From: Rhodoferax lithotrophicus
GTDB lineage: Bacteria; Pseudomonadota; Gammaproteobacteria; Burkholderiales; Burkholderiaceae_C
DNA: 64,000 nt
Direction of reading: 5' to 3'
Assembly: GCF_019973615.1 (NCBI RefSeq)
Contig: NZ_AP024238.1
Location: forward strand, 2,873,989 to 2,937,988
In this document: positions 1-11,597 of the stretch, piece by piece
Numbering within the stretch: position 1 is the stretch's first letter
How the letters are laid out: every line of letters starts with the position of its first letter
Program-made: the position numbers and the translations under genes
Notes under the pieces: generated by a model
The model's database searches: none
What the model saw: the letters and a program-made list of their open reading frames with translations, nothing else
What the model was told of the DNA's origin: nothing

Positions 1-1
1 C

Positions 2-706
2 GAAGGCACTGCACGCATGCTCAGCAGCAAAGGTGCCAAGGTGGTGGTTGCTGATATGCAAATTGAAAAAGGGGAGGCTGTTGCAGCCAGCATTGGCGGC
101 ACCTTTGTGAAATGCGATGTCAGCAACGAAAGTGATGCTCAAGCCGCCGTCAACCTTGCATGCAGTTTGGGGAAACTGATGGGGTTGGTTAATTGCGCAG
201 GCATTGCTCCCGCTGAAAAAACGGTAGGAAAATCAGGTGCACACTCACTGTCTGTGTTCAACAAATGCATCACCGTGAATCTGATTGGCAGTTTCAACAT
301 GATTCGCCTGTGTGCCGATGCCATGAGCAAAAACGAACCAGAATCCACAGGTGAGCGTGGTGTCATGATCTCTACCGCGTCGGTAGCGGCTTATGACGGT
401 CAGATTGGTCAAGCAGCCTACAGCGCATCCAAAGGAGGTATTGTGGGTATGACATTACCCATTGCCCGTGACTTGGCACGCAATGGCATCCGCAATATGA
501 CCATTGCCCCTGGTATTTTTGGTACGCCCATGATGTTCAGCTTTCCTCAAGAAGTGCAAGATGCACTGGCTGCCAGCGTACCTTTTCCCTCCAGACTGGG
601 CACACCACAAGACTACGCCAAACTGGCTGTCCATATTTTCGAAAACGACATGCTCAATGGCGAAGTGATCCGCTTGGACGGTGCCATTCGCTTGGCTCCA
701 CGCTAA
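2..706 (+). CDS. Short-chain dehydrogenase, HSD10-like (5' partial)
   Basis: The frame is open to the left edge (codons for EGTAR precede the first ATG at 17), so the N-terminus with the glycine-rich NAD motif lies outside the window. What remains shows the Rossmann second strand ending in VVVAD, the NCAG motif, the catalytic YSASK with its upstream serine, and a C-terminal [10 protein letters not shown]. The sequence type matches 3-hydroxyacyl-CoA dehydrogenase type II (HSD10-like), which oxidises 3-hydroxyacyl-CoA in fatty-acid or branched-chain amino-acid breakdown. The substrate is inferred from family resemblance only. Confidence 0.85.
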   Translation, partial: EGTARMLSSKGAKVVVADMQIEKGEAVAASIGGTFVKCDVSNESDAQAAVNLACSLGKLMGLVNCAGIAPAEKTVGKSGAHSLSVFNKCITVNLIGSFNMIRLCADAMSKNEPESTGERGVMISTASVAAYDGQIGQAAYSASKGGIVGMTLPIARDLARNGIRNMTIAPGIFGTPMMFSFPQEVQDALAASVPFPSRLGTPQDYAKLAVHIFENDMLNGEVIRLDGAIRLAPR

Positions 707-725
707 TTGATCACGACACCTTAAC

Positions 726-760
726 CCTCCCAAGCCTTGCCCGCAACAAAGCTTGGGAGG
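726..760 (+). terminator. Inverted repeat after the SDR gene
   Basis: CCTCCCAAGC (726-735) is exactly complementary to GCTTGGGAGG (751-760), with a 15-nt loop. It starts 20 bases after the SDR stop codon and could end that transcript, but no T-run follows, so it may be a Rho-dependent or processing structure instead. Confidence 0.45.
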
Positions 761-779
761 CGTTTAGCCGCAGATTTTC

Positions 780-805
780 GAAACCCTGCATGGGGTTTCT
801 ACAAT
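780..805 (+). promoter_or_regulatory. Hairpin and -10-like box just before dnaG
   Basis: GAAACCC (780-786) pairs with GGGTTTC (793-799), and TACAAT (800-805) follows directly. The dnaG ATG is at 812 and no Shine-Dalgarno sequence is visible. If TACAAT is a real -10 box the transcript would be almost leaderless. Otherwise the hairpin may affect translation of dnaG. Both readings are inference. Confidence 0.3.
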
Positions 806-811
806 TCAGCC

Positions 812-2683
812 ATGTCCATTCCCCAGACTTTTGTTCAGGAACTTCTTGCGCGTGCTGACGTGGTTGAGATTGTGGGTCGTTACGTCCCTCTCAAAAAGGG
901 CGGAGCCAATTTCATGGGACTGTGCCCTTTTCACAGTGAAAAATCACCCTCGTTTTCAGTCAGCCCGACCAAACAGTTTTACCACTGCTTTGGCTGTGGC
1001 AAAACAGGTAACGCTATTGGTTTTTTAATGGAACATGCTGGCATGAGCTTTGTGGAAGCGGTGCAAGACCTGGCCCAGCAATTTGGCATGAATGTTCCCG
1101 AAGATGATGCCAGTCCACAAGACCGTGCCAAGGCCGCACAACAACGCGAAAAACAATCCACCTTGAACGAGGTGCTTGAAAAAGCCTGCCAAGCCTATCA
1201 AAAACACCTGAAATACTCTGAACGGGCCGTAACGTACTTCAAAGGGCGAGGTGTGTCTGGCCAAGTCGCCAAGCAATTTGGCTTGGGCTATGCACCAGAA
1301 GGCTGGCGCAGCTTGGCCAGTGTGTTTCCAAACTACGAAGATCCATTGCTGGTGGAAAGTGGCTTGGTCATCCTGCATGAAGAAGAAGGGCAGGAGGTCA
1401 AACGTTACGACCGGTTCCGTGACCGCGTGATGTTTCCGATTCGAAACATTAAGGGCGAATACATTGGTTTTGGCGGTCGTGTCTTGGGAGACGATAAGCC
1501 CAAGTACCTGAATTCTCCAGAAACCCCAGTTTTCAGCAAAGGACGCGAACTCTACGGCCTGTTTGAGGCGCGTGCTGCCTTGCGTGAGCAGGGCTACGCA
1601 CTGGTCACGGAAGGCTACATGGATGTGGTTGCTCTGGCGCAATTGGGTTTTCCCAACGCCGTTGCCACATTGGGAACAGCTTGTACGGCTGAGCATGTCC
1701 AGAAATTGTTCCGTTTCACCGATGTGGTGGTGTTCAGCTTTGACGGTGACAGCGCCGGGCGACGCGCCGCCCGCAAGGCACTCGATGCTGCACTGCCCTT
1801 GGCTACTGACGTGCGCTCTGTCAAATTTTTATTCCTGCCACCTGAGCACGACCCTGACAGCTTTATCCGTGCACATGGTAAAGACGCATTTGCGCGCTAT
1901 GTGAGCGAAGCTGTTCCTTTGAGCCGGTTCTTGATTGATGTGGCCCGCGATGGTTGCGATCTCCATAGCGCCGAAGGTCGCGCCCACATGGTCAGCAACG
2001 CCAAACCGCTGTGGGAACTGATGCCCGAAGGTGCATTGAAGCAACAACTACTGGCCGAGATAGCCGACTTGATCCAGCTGTCCAACCGCGAACTCATGAA
2101 CGTCTGGTATCCCAGCGCCAAGAAAATAGCTGGAAAACGCTCTGAAAACTATAAAAATGAGAGTGACTCACGCAATGAATACGGAGGCTTCAGTAAGAAA
2201 TATTCTGAAAAAAAATCACCTGCAAAAATGCAAGGCCATGGCCGCCTACCCGCCAGCAGAGCCGATCACGCCGCCCGAATTTTGCTGGACAACATGGCCA
2301 CACTGGCCAGTCTGTCAGCCGAGGACCATGCCATGCTATGCGCCTTGCCCGCGCCGCACGGCCCCTTGTTTGCTTGGCTGGAGCGCCAGTTCCATGAGCA
2401 CGGCCCACAGCCTTGGGTGGCCCTGCGCGAAGGCTTACAGGAAACCCCGAGTGAAACCTATGCCCTGCAACTGATGTCCGGCTACGAACTGGGTACGGAC
2501 GAAGACAGTGCCGAATCACTCACCGAACTGCGCCACCTGCTCAACCGCATGTTGATTGATCAACTGAAAATCGAAGAAGACTTGGCCATTGTTGCATCCA
2601 AAACCGATCCCAGCGCCCTGAAACGCTACCGCGAGCTGTTCGATCGACGCAAGGTGCTGGCATCTGCCACCAATCCAGGCTAG
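812..2683 (+). CDS. dnaG: DNA primase DnaG
   Basis: DnaG makes RNA primers at the replication fork and works with the DnaB helicase. The start at 812 gives the typical N-terminus MSIPQTFVQELLARADVV; in-frame sequence upstream (from a TTG at 737) does not look like primase. The CHC2 zinc finger uses C38, H41, C59 and C62. The TOPRIM core shows EGYMDV and DGDSAG. A C-terminal helicase-binding region follows after a poorly conserved Ser/Lys/Asn-rich linker (about residues 435-470). Part of that linker is encoded by a copy of the dispersed repeat seen elsewhere in this window. rpoD follows on the same strand, as in the macromolecular synthesis operon, but rpsU is not directly upstream. Length is 623 aa, normal for the family. 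Confidence 0.97.
   Translation: MSIPQTFVQELLARADVVEIVGRYVPLKKGGANFMGLCPFHSEKSPSFSVSPTKQFYHCFGCGKTGNAIGFLMEHAGMSFVEAVQDLAQQFGMNVPEDDASPQDRAKAAQQREKQSTLNEVLEKACQAYQKHLKYSERAVTYFKGRGVSGQVAKQFGLGYAPEGWRSLASVFPNYEDPLLVESGLVILHEEEGQEVKRYDRFRDRVMFPIRNIKGEYIGFGGRVLGDDKPKYLNSPETPVFSKGRELYGLFEARAALREQGYALVTEGYMDVVALAQLGFPNAVATLGTACTAEHVQKLFRFTDVVVFSFDGDSAGRRAARKALDAALPLATDVRSVKFLFLPPEHDPDSFIRAHGKDAFARYVSEAVPLSRFLIDVARDGCDLHSAEGRAHMVSNAKPLWELMPEGALKQQLLAEIADLIQLSNRELMNVWYPSAKKIAGKRSENYKNESDSRNEYGGFSKKYSEKKSPAKMQGHGRLPASRADHAARILLDNMATLASLSAEDHAMLCALPAPHGPLFAWLERQFHEHGPQPWVALREGLQETPSETYALQLMSGYELGTDEDSAESLTELRHLLNRMLIDQLKIEEDLAIVASKTDPSALKRYRELFDRRKVLASATNPG
2148..2210 (+). repeat. Dispersed repeat copy inside dnaG linker
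   Basis: The stretch ATAAAAATGAGAGTGACTC followed by ACGCAATGAATACGGAGGCT resembles the intergenic copy at 26439-26497 (AAAAATAGAGCTGCTC, then ATGCA and AAATAAAGGGCT). It lies in-frame in the variable linker of DnaG. The match is imperfect and judged by eye. Confidence 0.5.
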
Positions 2684-2707
2684 ACACAGACATCAAAAAG
2701 GTATAAT
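2681..2707 (+). promoter_or_regulatory. Candidate rpoD promoter
   Basis: A perfect TATAAT stands at 2702-2707, with TAGACA (2681-2686, overlapping the dnaG stop codon) as a possible -35 element; the spacer of 15 is short. The 200-base leader between it and rpoD contains a possible hairpin (GGCCAACAGATG about 2756-2767 against CATCTGGCC about 2778-2786). An internal promoter here would let rpoD be transcribed separately from dnaG. Confidence 0.5.
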
Positions 2708-2917
2708 CCACGGTTTTTCGATCAGACAAGAGCGACAGCAGCACCTCCGGGCCCGGCCAACAGATGACACATCACCCATCTGGCCAACCATCCGCAAGGA
2801 CTGCACTCCAAATGTTCGCCCATCCATCTTGTCAGACCAGGTGAATTCCTCGTCCTGCCCAACGCTGGCCTGAAAAGCGTGAATCTGTTTGTTGTTTCCT
2901 TGTTTTAAGGTATCTCC

Positions 2918-5218
<2,301 letters not shown>

Positions 5219-5255
5219 AACAGTTCCAAGTTTCAGATACCGCAGTTTCAAGTAC

Positions 5256-5304
5256 AAATAGCGCCTTGAACCCTTATAAATAGGGTGCAAGGCGCTATTT
5301 TTTT
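5256..5304 (+). terminator. Rho-independent terminator of rpoD
   Basis: AAATAGCGCCTTG (5256-5268) pairs perfectly with CAAGGCGCTATTT (5288-5300). An inner CCCT/AGGG pair narrows the loop, and seven T bases run through 5298-5304. It begins about 40 bases after the rpoD stop codon. Confidence 0.93.
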
Positions 5305-5387
5305 CATGGCATATTAACCGTAACGGCGATCTGGCATCCAGTCAAAGCAATCTACATTTAGTTACAATAATCAATTACATCACTACC

Positions 5388-5393
5388 TATAGT
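5388..5393 (+). promoter_or_regulatory. Candidate -10 box for nrdJ
   Basis: TATAGT sits in an AT-rich stretch (5340-5410) about 50-100 bases before the plausible nrdJ starts. No convincing -35 element is visible. The rest of 5305-5489 shows no gene, and no cobalamin riboswitch core was recognised. Confidence 0.35.
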
Positions 5394-5489
5394 GTTTTTT
5401 TGCATTTCAATACTTTTGTTTTGCGATACATCAATAATGCGCAGATGGCTCAAGCCTACGATCGCAGCCCGTTTTCACAGAAAGCCACC

Positions 5490-8387
5490 ATGCCCCAATC
5501 CACCACCATTTCCCCGCTGACTACATTGCCAGGACAAGCCATCAGCACAGAAGTTTTGCTTGAAAAATACAGTAAAGGCACTGAGAAAACCATTGCCGAC
5601 GTAAACCAACGTGTTGCCAGCGCTTTGGCTAAAGTGGAAGCACCCGAGCAGCAAGCACAGTGGGAAGCCAGTTTTTTAACCACACTGGAGGCCGGTTTTT
5701 TACCTGCCGGTCGCATTCAGTCCGCCGCAGGCACTGATCTGGCAGCCACCTTGATCAATTGCTTTGTACAGCCCGTGGGTGACTCGATTGCACATGTGGA
5801 AGACGGCCACCCCGGCATTTACACCGCCCTTACCGAGGCCGCTGAAACCATGCGCCGAGGTGGTGGCGTAGGTTACGATTTTTCACGCATTCGCCCGCGG
5901 GGTGCTTGGGTGGGCAGCACCCAAAGCAGCGCGTCTGGCCCGGTCAGCTACATGCGTGTGTTTGACCGCTCGTGCGAGACGGTAGAGTCCGCTGGAGCAC
6001 GACGTGGCGCGCAAATGGGCGTGTTGCGTTGTGACCACCCTGACATTGAAGAATTCATCCATGCCAAAGACAAGGGTGACCTGAAAAACTTCAACATTTC
6101 GGTCGGCGTATCAGATGAATTCATGAACGCTGTGCAAGCCGATGCCGACTTCTGCCTGGTTCACAAAGCCGAACCGGGTGCGGCCCAAAAAGAGTCTGGC
6201 TCATACCATGATCAAAACAAAGGTATGTGGGTTTACCGCAAACTCAAAGCACGTACGCTGTGGGACCAAATCATGCGCAGCACCTACGACCATGCTGAAC
6301 CCGGCGTACTGTTTCTGGATCAGATGAACCGCGACAACAACCTGGCGTACTGCGAAACCATCGCCAGCACCAATCCTTGTGCGGAGCAACCACTCCCCCC
6401 TTACGGCTGCTGCTGCCTGGGCTCGATCGATCTGACGCGTTTTATCCATGAGCCCTTCTCTGAGGCTGCCAAATTCGACAAAGAAGCCTTTGTCAAAGTA
6501 GCGCGCGTAGCGGTACGAATGCTGGACAACGTGCTGGACGCCACCGTTTGGCCCTTACCACAGCAGCAAGCAGAGGCCAACAGCAAGCGCCGGATCGGCT
6601 TGGGATTTACCGGCTTGGGGGATGCTCTGGTGATGCTCAATTTGCGTTATGACACCGCATCAGCACGTGACATGGCGCGGGAAATCTCAGTATTGATGAG
6701 AGACACCGCTTACCAAGCCTCCAGCGACTTAGCCCAAGAACGCGGTGCATTCCCACTGTTTAATGCCGATCTGTTCTTCAACGGCCAGTCCTTCGCTTCG
6801 CGTCTGCCAGCCACTCTGAAGAAAAAAATTCGACAACATGGCCTGCGCAACTCACACCTGCTGTCCATCGCCCCCACAGGTACCATCAGTCTGGCTTTTG
6901 CCGACAACGCCAGCAACGGCATCGAACCAGCCTTCAGTTGGACCTACAACCGTAAAAAACGCATGCCTGACGGCAGCTTCAAAGAATACGCCGTAGAAGA
7001 CCACGCCTGGCGTCTGTACCGCCACCTCAAGGGCAACAACGCACCATTGACGGATGCATTCGTCACTGCGCTGGAGATGAGCGCCCAAGCCCATGCCGAA
7101 ATGGTCGCCGCGGTAGCCCCCTACATTGACACGGCCATTTCCAAAACCGTCAACGTCCCTGCCGACTACCCCTACGAAGATTTCCAAGGGCTGTACACCC
7201 AGGCTTGGCAGTCGGGCCTGAAAGGCTTGGCCACATACCGCCCGAACTCGGTGCTTGGCTCAGTGCTGAGTGTGACACCCACCACCACCCCAGCCAAGCC
7301 ACTGAAAATTGACGGCACTAACCACCGCCTCAAGCTAGACCGCTTACCCACCGCCGTGCTATCCAGCCTGCGCTGGCCTGGTCGACCCACCCTGCCCGGG
7401 GGCAACACTGCCTGGACCTTCATGGTGCACCATCCGTTTGGCGACTTTGCGCTATTTATTGGTGAGCTTCCTGCACAAGATGGATGCGGCCTGCAACCCT
7501 TTGAAGTCTGGGTCAACGGGGCTGAGCAACCACGTGGTCTGGGTGCCTTGGCCAAAACCCTGTCCATGGACTTGCGTGCCAATGACCCAGCTTGGTTGGC
7601 TCTCAAGCTTGATGCACTGGCAACCGTCACAGAAGAACACCCGTTTGAGATGCCTTTTCCGCCACATGGCGAAAAACGCCCCTTCCCGGGCGTAGTCGCC
7701 GCCACCGCAGCGGTGATCCGCTGGCGCTGCGACCAACTCGCTGCACAGTCTGGCAAAAAAGCCGCGGACTCTTCGGCCGCTGCCACACCTGTCCTGGATG
7801 CCATGTTCAGTCGCAACGAACCCATTACCGGCCCCTCAGGCACGCTGGCCTGGGCGGTAGACGTGGATAACCCTGCCACCAGCGAATCTTTTACCGTGAC
7901 CCTGAAAGAAGTGAATCTGCCTGGGCCAGATGGCAATATGGTGACACGCCCCTGCGCTGTGGGGTTCAGCGGCAACTACCCTAGAGCCATGGACGGCTTA
8001 GCACGCCTGCTGTCACTGGACATGCGGGTGATTGACCCCGCATGGATTGGCATGAAACTGCGCAAGCTACTCAACTACGCCGAACCCCTGGGCCATTTCA
8101 TGGCTTTTGTGCCGGGTTTGCCCAACGGCGAAAAACGCCAACAAACCTGGCCATCCACCGTAGCCTACATTGCCCGGCTGATCATTCACCGCTATGCCAT
8201 GCTAGGCATCTTGAATGAAGAAGGCTACCCGCTGCGCGACATGGGTGTGCTCGACACCCCGGAAACTCGTGAAACAACCAAAACCATGGCTGGAAAAACC
8301 TGCCCGGAATGCGGCAACCCCACGGTGATCCACAAAGACGGCTGTGATTTTTGCACCGCTTGTGGTTATGTAGGTCAGTGCGGTTAA
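5490..8387 (+). CDS. nrdJ: Class II (adenosylcobalamin-dependent) ribonucleotide reductase
   Basis: This enzyme reduces ribonucleotides to deoxyribonucleotides with a B12-derived radical, so it works with or without oxygen. NCFVQP places one redox cysteine at C91. NPCAEQPL carries the radical cysteine and glutamate (C297, E299). [10 protein letters not shown] is the usual finger/phosphate loop. The C-terminal third holds two TSCPD-type repeats (about 620-760 and 785-905). The tail is cysteine-rich: C938, C941, C952, C955, C958 and C964, a zinc-ribbon-like pattern that could also feed electrons to the active site. I chose ATG 5490, preceded by AGAAAG; ATG 5445 is an alternative. The 965-aa length is large because of the TSCPD duplication. 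No nrdAB or nrdDG genes are nearby. Confidence 0.93.
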   Translation: MPQSTTISPLTTLPGQAISTEVLLEKYSKGTEKTIADVNQRVASALAKVEAPEQQAQWEASFLTTLEAGFLPAGRIQSAAGTDLAATLINCFVQPVGDSIAHVEDGHPGIYTALTEAAETMRRGGGVGYDFSRIRPRGAWVGSTQSSASGPVSYMRVFDRSCETVESAGARRGAQMGVLRCDHPDIEEFIHAKDKGDLKNFNISVGVSDEFMNAVQADADFCLVHKAEPGAAQKESGSYHDQNKGMWVYRKLKARTLWDQIMRSTYDHAEPGVLFLDQMNRDNNLAYCETIASTNPCAEQPLPPYGCCCLGSIDLTRFIHEPFSEAAKFDKEAFVKVARVAVRMLDNVLDATVWPLPQQQAEANSKRRIGLGFTGLGDALVMLNLRYDTASARDMAREISVLMRDTAYQASSDLAQERGAFPLFNADLFFNGQSFASRLPATLKKKIRQHGLRNSHLLSIAPTGTISLAFADNASNGIEPAFSWTYNRKKRMPDGSFKEYAVEDHAWRLYRHLKGNNAPLTDAFVTALEMSAQAHAEMVAAVAPYIDTAISKTVNVPADYPYEDFQGLYTQAWQSGLKGLATYRPNSVLGSVLSVTPTTTPAKPLKIDGTNHRLKLDRLPTAVLSSLRWPGRPTLPGGNTAWTFMVHHPFGDFALFIGELPAQDGCGLQPFEVWVNGAEQPRGLGALAKTLSMDLRANDPAWLALKLDALATVTEEHPFEMPFPPHGEKRPFPGVVAATAAVIRWRCDQLAAQSGKKAADSSAAATPVLDAMFSRNEPITGPSGTLAWAVDVDNPATSESFTVTLKEVNLPGPDGNMVTRPCAVGFSGNYPRAMDGLARLLSLDMRVIDPAWIGMKLRKLLNYAEPLGHFMAFVPGLPNGEKRQQTWPSTVAYIARLIIHRYAMLGILNEEGYPLRDMGVLDTPETRETTKTMAGKTCPECGNPTVIHKDGCDFCTACGYVGQCG

Positions 8388-8396
8388 TGGTGATTC

Positions 8397-8416
8397 GGCC
8401 CAATTAAGTTTGGGCC
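8397..8416 (+). terminator. Weak hairpin after nrdJ
   Basis: GGCCCAA (8397-8403) pairs with TTGGGCC (8410-8416) around a six-base loop, ten bases after the nrdJ stop. It lacks a T-run, so it is a doubtful terminator. Confidence 0.4.
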
Positions 8417-8551
8417 TCTCGTCATGAGCCAGTTGAAGGACTACAACAGGCTCACAGTCCGAACAGAACCAAAAGCTTCACCCGGCTAGATCGGTATTAC
8501 CTAGCAAATTAAAACGGGTTCCAATGCTGTGAGCGGGTTCTCTGTTTTTTA

Positions 8552-8585
8552 TTTCAATGATTCAAATAAAGTTGTATCATTGAAA
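8552..8585. promoter_or_regulatory. ArsR operator
   Basis: TTTCAATGAT (8552-8561) and ATCATTGAAA (8576-8585) form a perfect 10-bp inverted repeat with 14 bases between them, ending one base before the arsR ATG. The TTCAAT/ATTGAA halves resemble operators of ArsR/SmtB repressors. Position and symmetry indicate that ArsR shuts off its own operon until arsenite binds. Confidence 0.8.
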
Positions 8586-8586
8586 C

Positions 8587-8916
8587 ATGAACAAAAACCT
8601 TGCCACCACCATTTTTGAATCACTCTCCTCCGGCATGCGGCTGGACATTTACCGCCTGCTGGTGAAAACCGGGCCGCAAGGCTTGGTGGCCGGTGAAATT
8701 GGCAGCGCCTTGGGCGTGCCACCCACCAACCTGTCGTTCCATCTGAAAGCCCTGACCCATGCACAACTGGTATCGGTGGTGCAAGAGGGTCGCTATCAAC
8801 GCTATCGAGCCAACCTGTCGCTGATGCAGGAGCTGATTGGCTATCTGACCGCCGAATGCTGCGGTGGCCACCCCGAACAATGCGCCGAGTTGTGCCAACC
8901 CACAGTCCACAACTGA
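8587..8916 (+). CDS. arsR: Arsenite-responsive repressor ArsR
   Basis: A 109-aa winged-helix repressor of the ArsR/SmtB family. The recognition-helix region PPTNLSFHLKALTHAQLV (about 45-62) is typical. There is no cysteine in the DNA-binding helix. Cysteines instead cluster at the C-terminus (C91, C92, C99, C103), which resembles the Acidithiobacillus-type ArsR where arsenite is held by a C-terminal Cys triad (family knowledge). It heads arsRDAC-acr3 and its ATG abuts the operator palindrome. Confidence 0.92.
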   Translation: MNKNLATTIFESLSSGMRLDIYRLLVKTGPQGLVAGEIGSALGVPPTNLSFHLKALTHAQLVSVVQEGRYQRYRANLSLMQELIGYLTAECCGGHPEQCAELCQPTVHN

Positions 8917-8948
8917 TTTTTTCACCCCTACACCCAAGGAAACACACC

Positions 8949-9311
8949 ATGAAAAAAGTCCAAGTCTTTGACCCCGCCCTGTGCTGCAGCAGCGGCGTGT
9001 GTGGCACGGATGTTGACCAGAAACTGGTTGATTTTTCGGCCAACGTCGATTGGGCCAAGCAGCAGGGTTTGAGCATAGAGCGCTTCAACCTAGCCCAGCA
9101 ACCCATGGCCTTTGCCGAACATGCTGCGGTCAAGGGCTTGCTGGAGCGTTCTGGCAAAGCCGCCTTGCCCATCACCCTGGTTGATGGCGAAGTGGCCTTT
9201 GCCGGGCGTTACCCCAGCCGGGACGATCTGGCCCGCTGGATCGGCACGCCGACAGACACCCCCGCGCCAACAAGTGGCGCATGCTGCAGCGGTGGAAAGT
9301 GCTGCGGATGA
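8949..9311 (+). CDS. arsD: Arsenite metallochaperone ArsD
   Basis: ArsD carries As(III) to the ArsA ATPase and may also repress weakly. The essential cysteines C12, C13 and C18 (PALCCSSGVC) are present, and the 120-aa protein ends in two vicinal pairs (ACCSGGKCC), as in the plasmid R773 protein. CCCAAGGAAAC before the ATG supplies the ribosome site. Its stop codon overlaps the arsA start (ATGA at 9308-9311), which points to translational coupling of chaperone and ATPase. Confidence 0.95.
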   Translation: MKKVQVFDPALCCSSGVCGTDVDQKLVDFSANVDWAKQQGLSIERFNLAQQPMAFAEHAAVKGLLERSGKAALPITLVDGEVAFAGRYPSRDDLARWIGTPTDTPAPTSGACCSGGKCCG

Positions 9312-11101
9312 AATTCCTGCAGCAGGCCCCACGCTTTCTGTTCTTCACCGGCAAGGGCGGCGTGGGCAAAACCTCGATCGCTTGCGCCACCGCAGTGCAG
9401 TTAGCAGCCGCAGGCCAACGGGTGTTGCTGGTCAGCACCGACCCAGCCTCCAACGTGGGCCAGGTGTTTGGCATGGCCATTGGCAACCAGATCACGCCGG
9501 TGGCGGCTGTGCCCAATCTGAGCGCGCTGGAGATTGACCCGCAAGCGGCAGCCCAGGCCTACCGCGACCGCATCGTCGGCCCGGTGCGTGGCCTGTTGCC
9601 CGAGAGTGTGGTCAAGGGCATTGAAGAACAGCTCTCAGGGGCCTGCACCACCGAGATTGCCGCGTTTGACGAGTTCACCGCCTTGCTGACCGACAGCGCC
9701 CTGACCCAGAACTTTGACCACATCGTGTTTGACACTGCGCCCACCGGTCACACCATTCGCATGCTGCAACTGCCCGGAGCCTGGAGCGGTTTTCTGGAAG
9801 ACGGCAAAGGCGATGCTTCCTGCCTGGGCCCACTGGCCGGGCTGGAAAAGCAGCGCACCCAATACAAGGCCGCTGTGGAGGCCCTGGCTGATGCCCAAAA
9901 AACACGTCTGGTGCTTGTGGCACGTGCGCAAGCCGCTACATTAAATGAAGCAGCCCGCACCCACGACGAACTGGCAGGCATTGGCCTGAGCCAGCAGTAT
10001 CTGGTGATCAATGGCGTGTTTCCTGCGCTTGAGGCCGCACATGACCCCTTGGCCCAAGCCATTTTTGCGCGTGAACAGGCCGTGCTGGCCGATTTGCCAC
10101 AGGCTTTGCGCGACTTGCCCACGGACCGGATTGAACTCAAGGCGTTTAACCTGGTGGGGCTGGCGGCCCTCCAACAATTGCTGGCGCACACCCGCAGCAC
10201 CGAGTTGGCTACCGAAACTGTGCCAATCCAACCGCCCCACGCCCCCAGCCTGAGTTCATTGATAGACGAGATCGCCCAGGACGGCCACGGCCTGGTGATG
10301 CTGATGGGCAAAGGTGGTGTTGGCAAAACCACGCTGGCTGCCGCCGTGGCGGTGGCACTGGCCACACGCGGCTACCCGGTGCACCTGAGCACCTCTGACC
10401 CAGCCGCGCACCTGATGGAAACATTGGATGGCACGCTAGACCATTTGACGCTGAGCCGCATTGACCCGCACGAAGTCACCCAGGCCTACCGCGCCCAGGT
10501 GCTGGCCAGCAAAGGGGCGCAACTGGATGCGGCTGGCCGCGCCGTGCTGGAAGAAGATTTGCGCTCGCCCTGCACCGAAGAAATTGCGGTGTTTCAGGCC
10601 TTCTCCCGGGTGATTCGTGAAGCCGGCAAGAAGTTTGTGGTGATGGACACCGCCCCCACCGGCCACACCTTGCTGCTGCTGGATGCCACCGGGGCTTACC
10701 ACCGCGACATCGCCCGCCAAATGGGTCCGCAAGCGCACTTCACCACACCCATGATGCAGTTGCAAGACCCCCGGCAAACCAAGGTGCTGATCGTCACCCT
10801 GGCCGAGACCACACCGGTGCTGGAAGCCGCCAATTTACAAGCCGACCTGCGCCGCGCTGGCATTGAGCCCTGGGCCTGGGTGCTGAACAACTGTGTGGCT
10901 GCCACCCAGGTGAGCTCACCCTTGCTGCAAGCCCGCGCCCACAACGAGTTGCGTGAAATCGATGCCGTGGCCCAGCAACACGCCAGCCGCTATGCGCTGG
11001 TGCCGCTCAGACAAGAAGAACCCGTGGGGGTTCAACGCCTTTTGCAACTGACCAGCCCTTCCCCCAAACTCAACTCACCTCAGGAAATTGGACATGACTG
11101 A
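9308..11101 (+). CDS. arsA: Arsenite-stimulated ATPase ArsA
   Basis: ArsA is a duplicated ATPase that receives As(III) from ArsD and drives or assists the efflux protein. Starting at the ATGA overlap, both halves carry a P-loop (TGKGGVGKTS at 14-23 and MGKGGVGKTT at 333-342) and a DTAPTGHT signal sequence. The three metalloid-binding cysteines are C113, C172 and C422, the same numbers as in the E. coli R773 protein, which supports the chosen start over the ATG at 9281. Length is 597 aa. In this operon the partner pump is Acr3 rather than ArsB. The stop overlaps the arsC start. Confidence 0.96.
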   Translation: MKFLQQAPRFLFFTGKGGVGKTSIACATAVQLAAAGQRVLLVSTDPASNVGQVFGMAIGNQITPVAAVPNLSALEIDPQAAAQAYRDRIVGPVRGLLPESVVKGIEEQLSGACTTEIAAFDEFTALLTDSALTQNFDHIVFDTAPTGHTIRMLQLPGAWSGFLEDGKGDASCLGPLAGLEKQRTQYKAAVEALADAQKTRLVLVARAQAATLNEAARTHDELAGIGLSQQYLVINGVFPALEAAHDPLAQAIFAREQAVLADLPQALRDLPTDRIELKAFNLVGLAALQQLLAHTRSTELATETVPIQPPHAPSLSSLIDEIAQDGHGLVMLMGKGGVGKTTLAAAVAVALATRGYPVHLSTSDPAAHLMETLDGTLDHLTLSRIDPHEVTQAYRAQVLASKGAQLDAAGRAVLEEDLRSPCTEEIAVFQAFSRVIREAGKKFVVMDTAPTGHTLLLLDATGAYHRDIARQMGPQAHFTTPMMQLQDPRQTKVLIVTLAETTPVLEAANLQADLRRAGIEPWAWVLNNCVAATQVSSPLLQARAHNELREIDAVAQQHASRYALVPLRQEEPVGVQRLLQLTSPSPKLNSPQEIGHD

Positions 11102-11594
11102 CAAAACCCTCCATGTGCTGTTTTTGTGCACGCATAACTCGGCCCGCAGCATCCTGGCCGAAGCCATCCTGAACCATATCGGTGGTGGCCGTTTCAAGGC
11201 CTATTCCGCCGGTAGCAGCCCGCGTGACAACCAGCAACCCAATCCGCTAGGGCTGCAAGTGCTGCAACATGCTGGTATTTCCACCGAAGGCCTGTACAGC
11301 AAAAGCTGGGATGAATTTGCCTTGCCCGATGCGCCGCGCATGGACTTGGTGATCACCGTATGCGACAACGCGGCTGGTGAAGTCTGCCCCTACTGGCCCG
11401 GCCAACCCGCCACCGCCCACTGGGGCTACCCCGACCCTTCAGCCGGGGATGGCACCGATGCTGAAAAACTGGAAGCGTTTCGCCAGACCCTGCTGGCCTT
11501 CAAACGCCGCCTGGACCTGTTGATCAGCCTGCCCACCGCCAAGCTGGAAAAAACCCTGCTGCAAAACACCGCCCGCGACCTGGCCAAGGAGTAA
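11094..11594 (+). CDS. arsC: Arsenate reductase, low-molecular-weight phosphatase type
   Basis: The protein reduces arsenate to arsenite, the form that Acr3 exports. The N-terminal loop C12-T-H-N-S-A-R18 is the CX5R anion-binding loop of the low-molecular-weight tyrosine phosphatase fold. Later cysteines in VCDNAAGEVCPYWPG fit the relay cysteines of thioredoxin-coupled enzymes, but the pair is not arranged exactly as in S. aureus ArsC, so the electron donor is uncertain. The general-acid region GYPDPS is present. ATG 11094 overlaps the end of arsA. Length is 166 aa. Confidence 0.9.
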   Translation: MTDKTLHVLFLCTHNSARSILAEAILNHIGGGRFKAYSAGSSPRDNQQPNPLGLQVLQHAGISTEGLYSKSWDEFALPDAPRMDLVITVCDNAAGEVCPYWPGQPATAHWGYPDPSAGDGTDAEKLEAFRQTLLAFKRRLDLLISLPTAKLEKTLLQNTARDLAKE

Positions 11595-11597
11595 GCC

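Noticed and set aside
5305..5489. Cobalamin riboswitch before nrdJ
   Set aside because: The space could hold part of one, but I found no B12-box core and no matching stems; only an AT-rich promoter-like stretch is visible.
7172..7975. Antisense frame inside nrdJ
   Set aside because: It lies fully within the TSCPD-coding part of nrdJ and shows no protein family features.
9934..9965. Possible repeat fragment in arsA (GCTACATTAAATGAAGC)
   Set aside because: Too short and too diverged; the protein is normal here.
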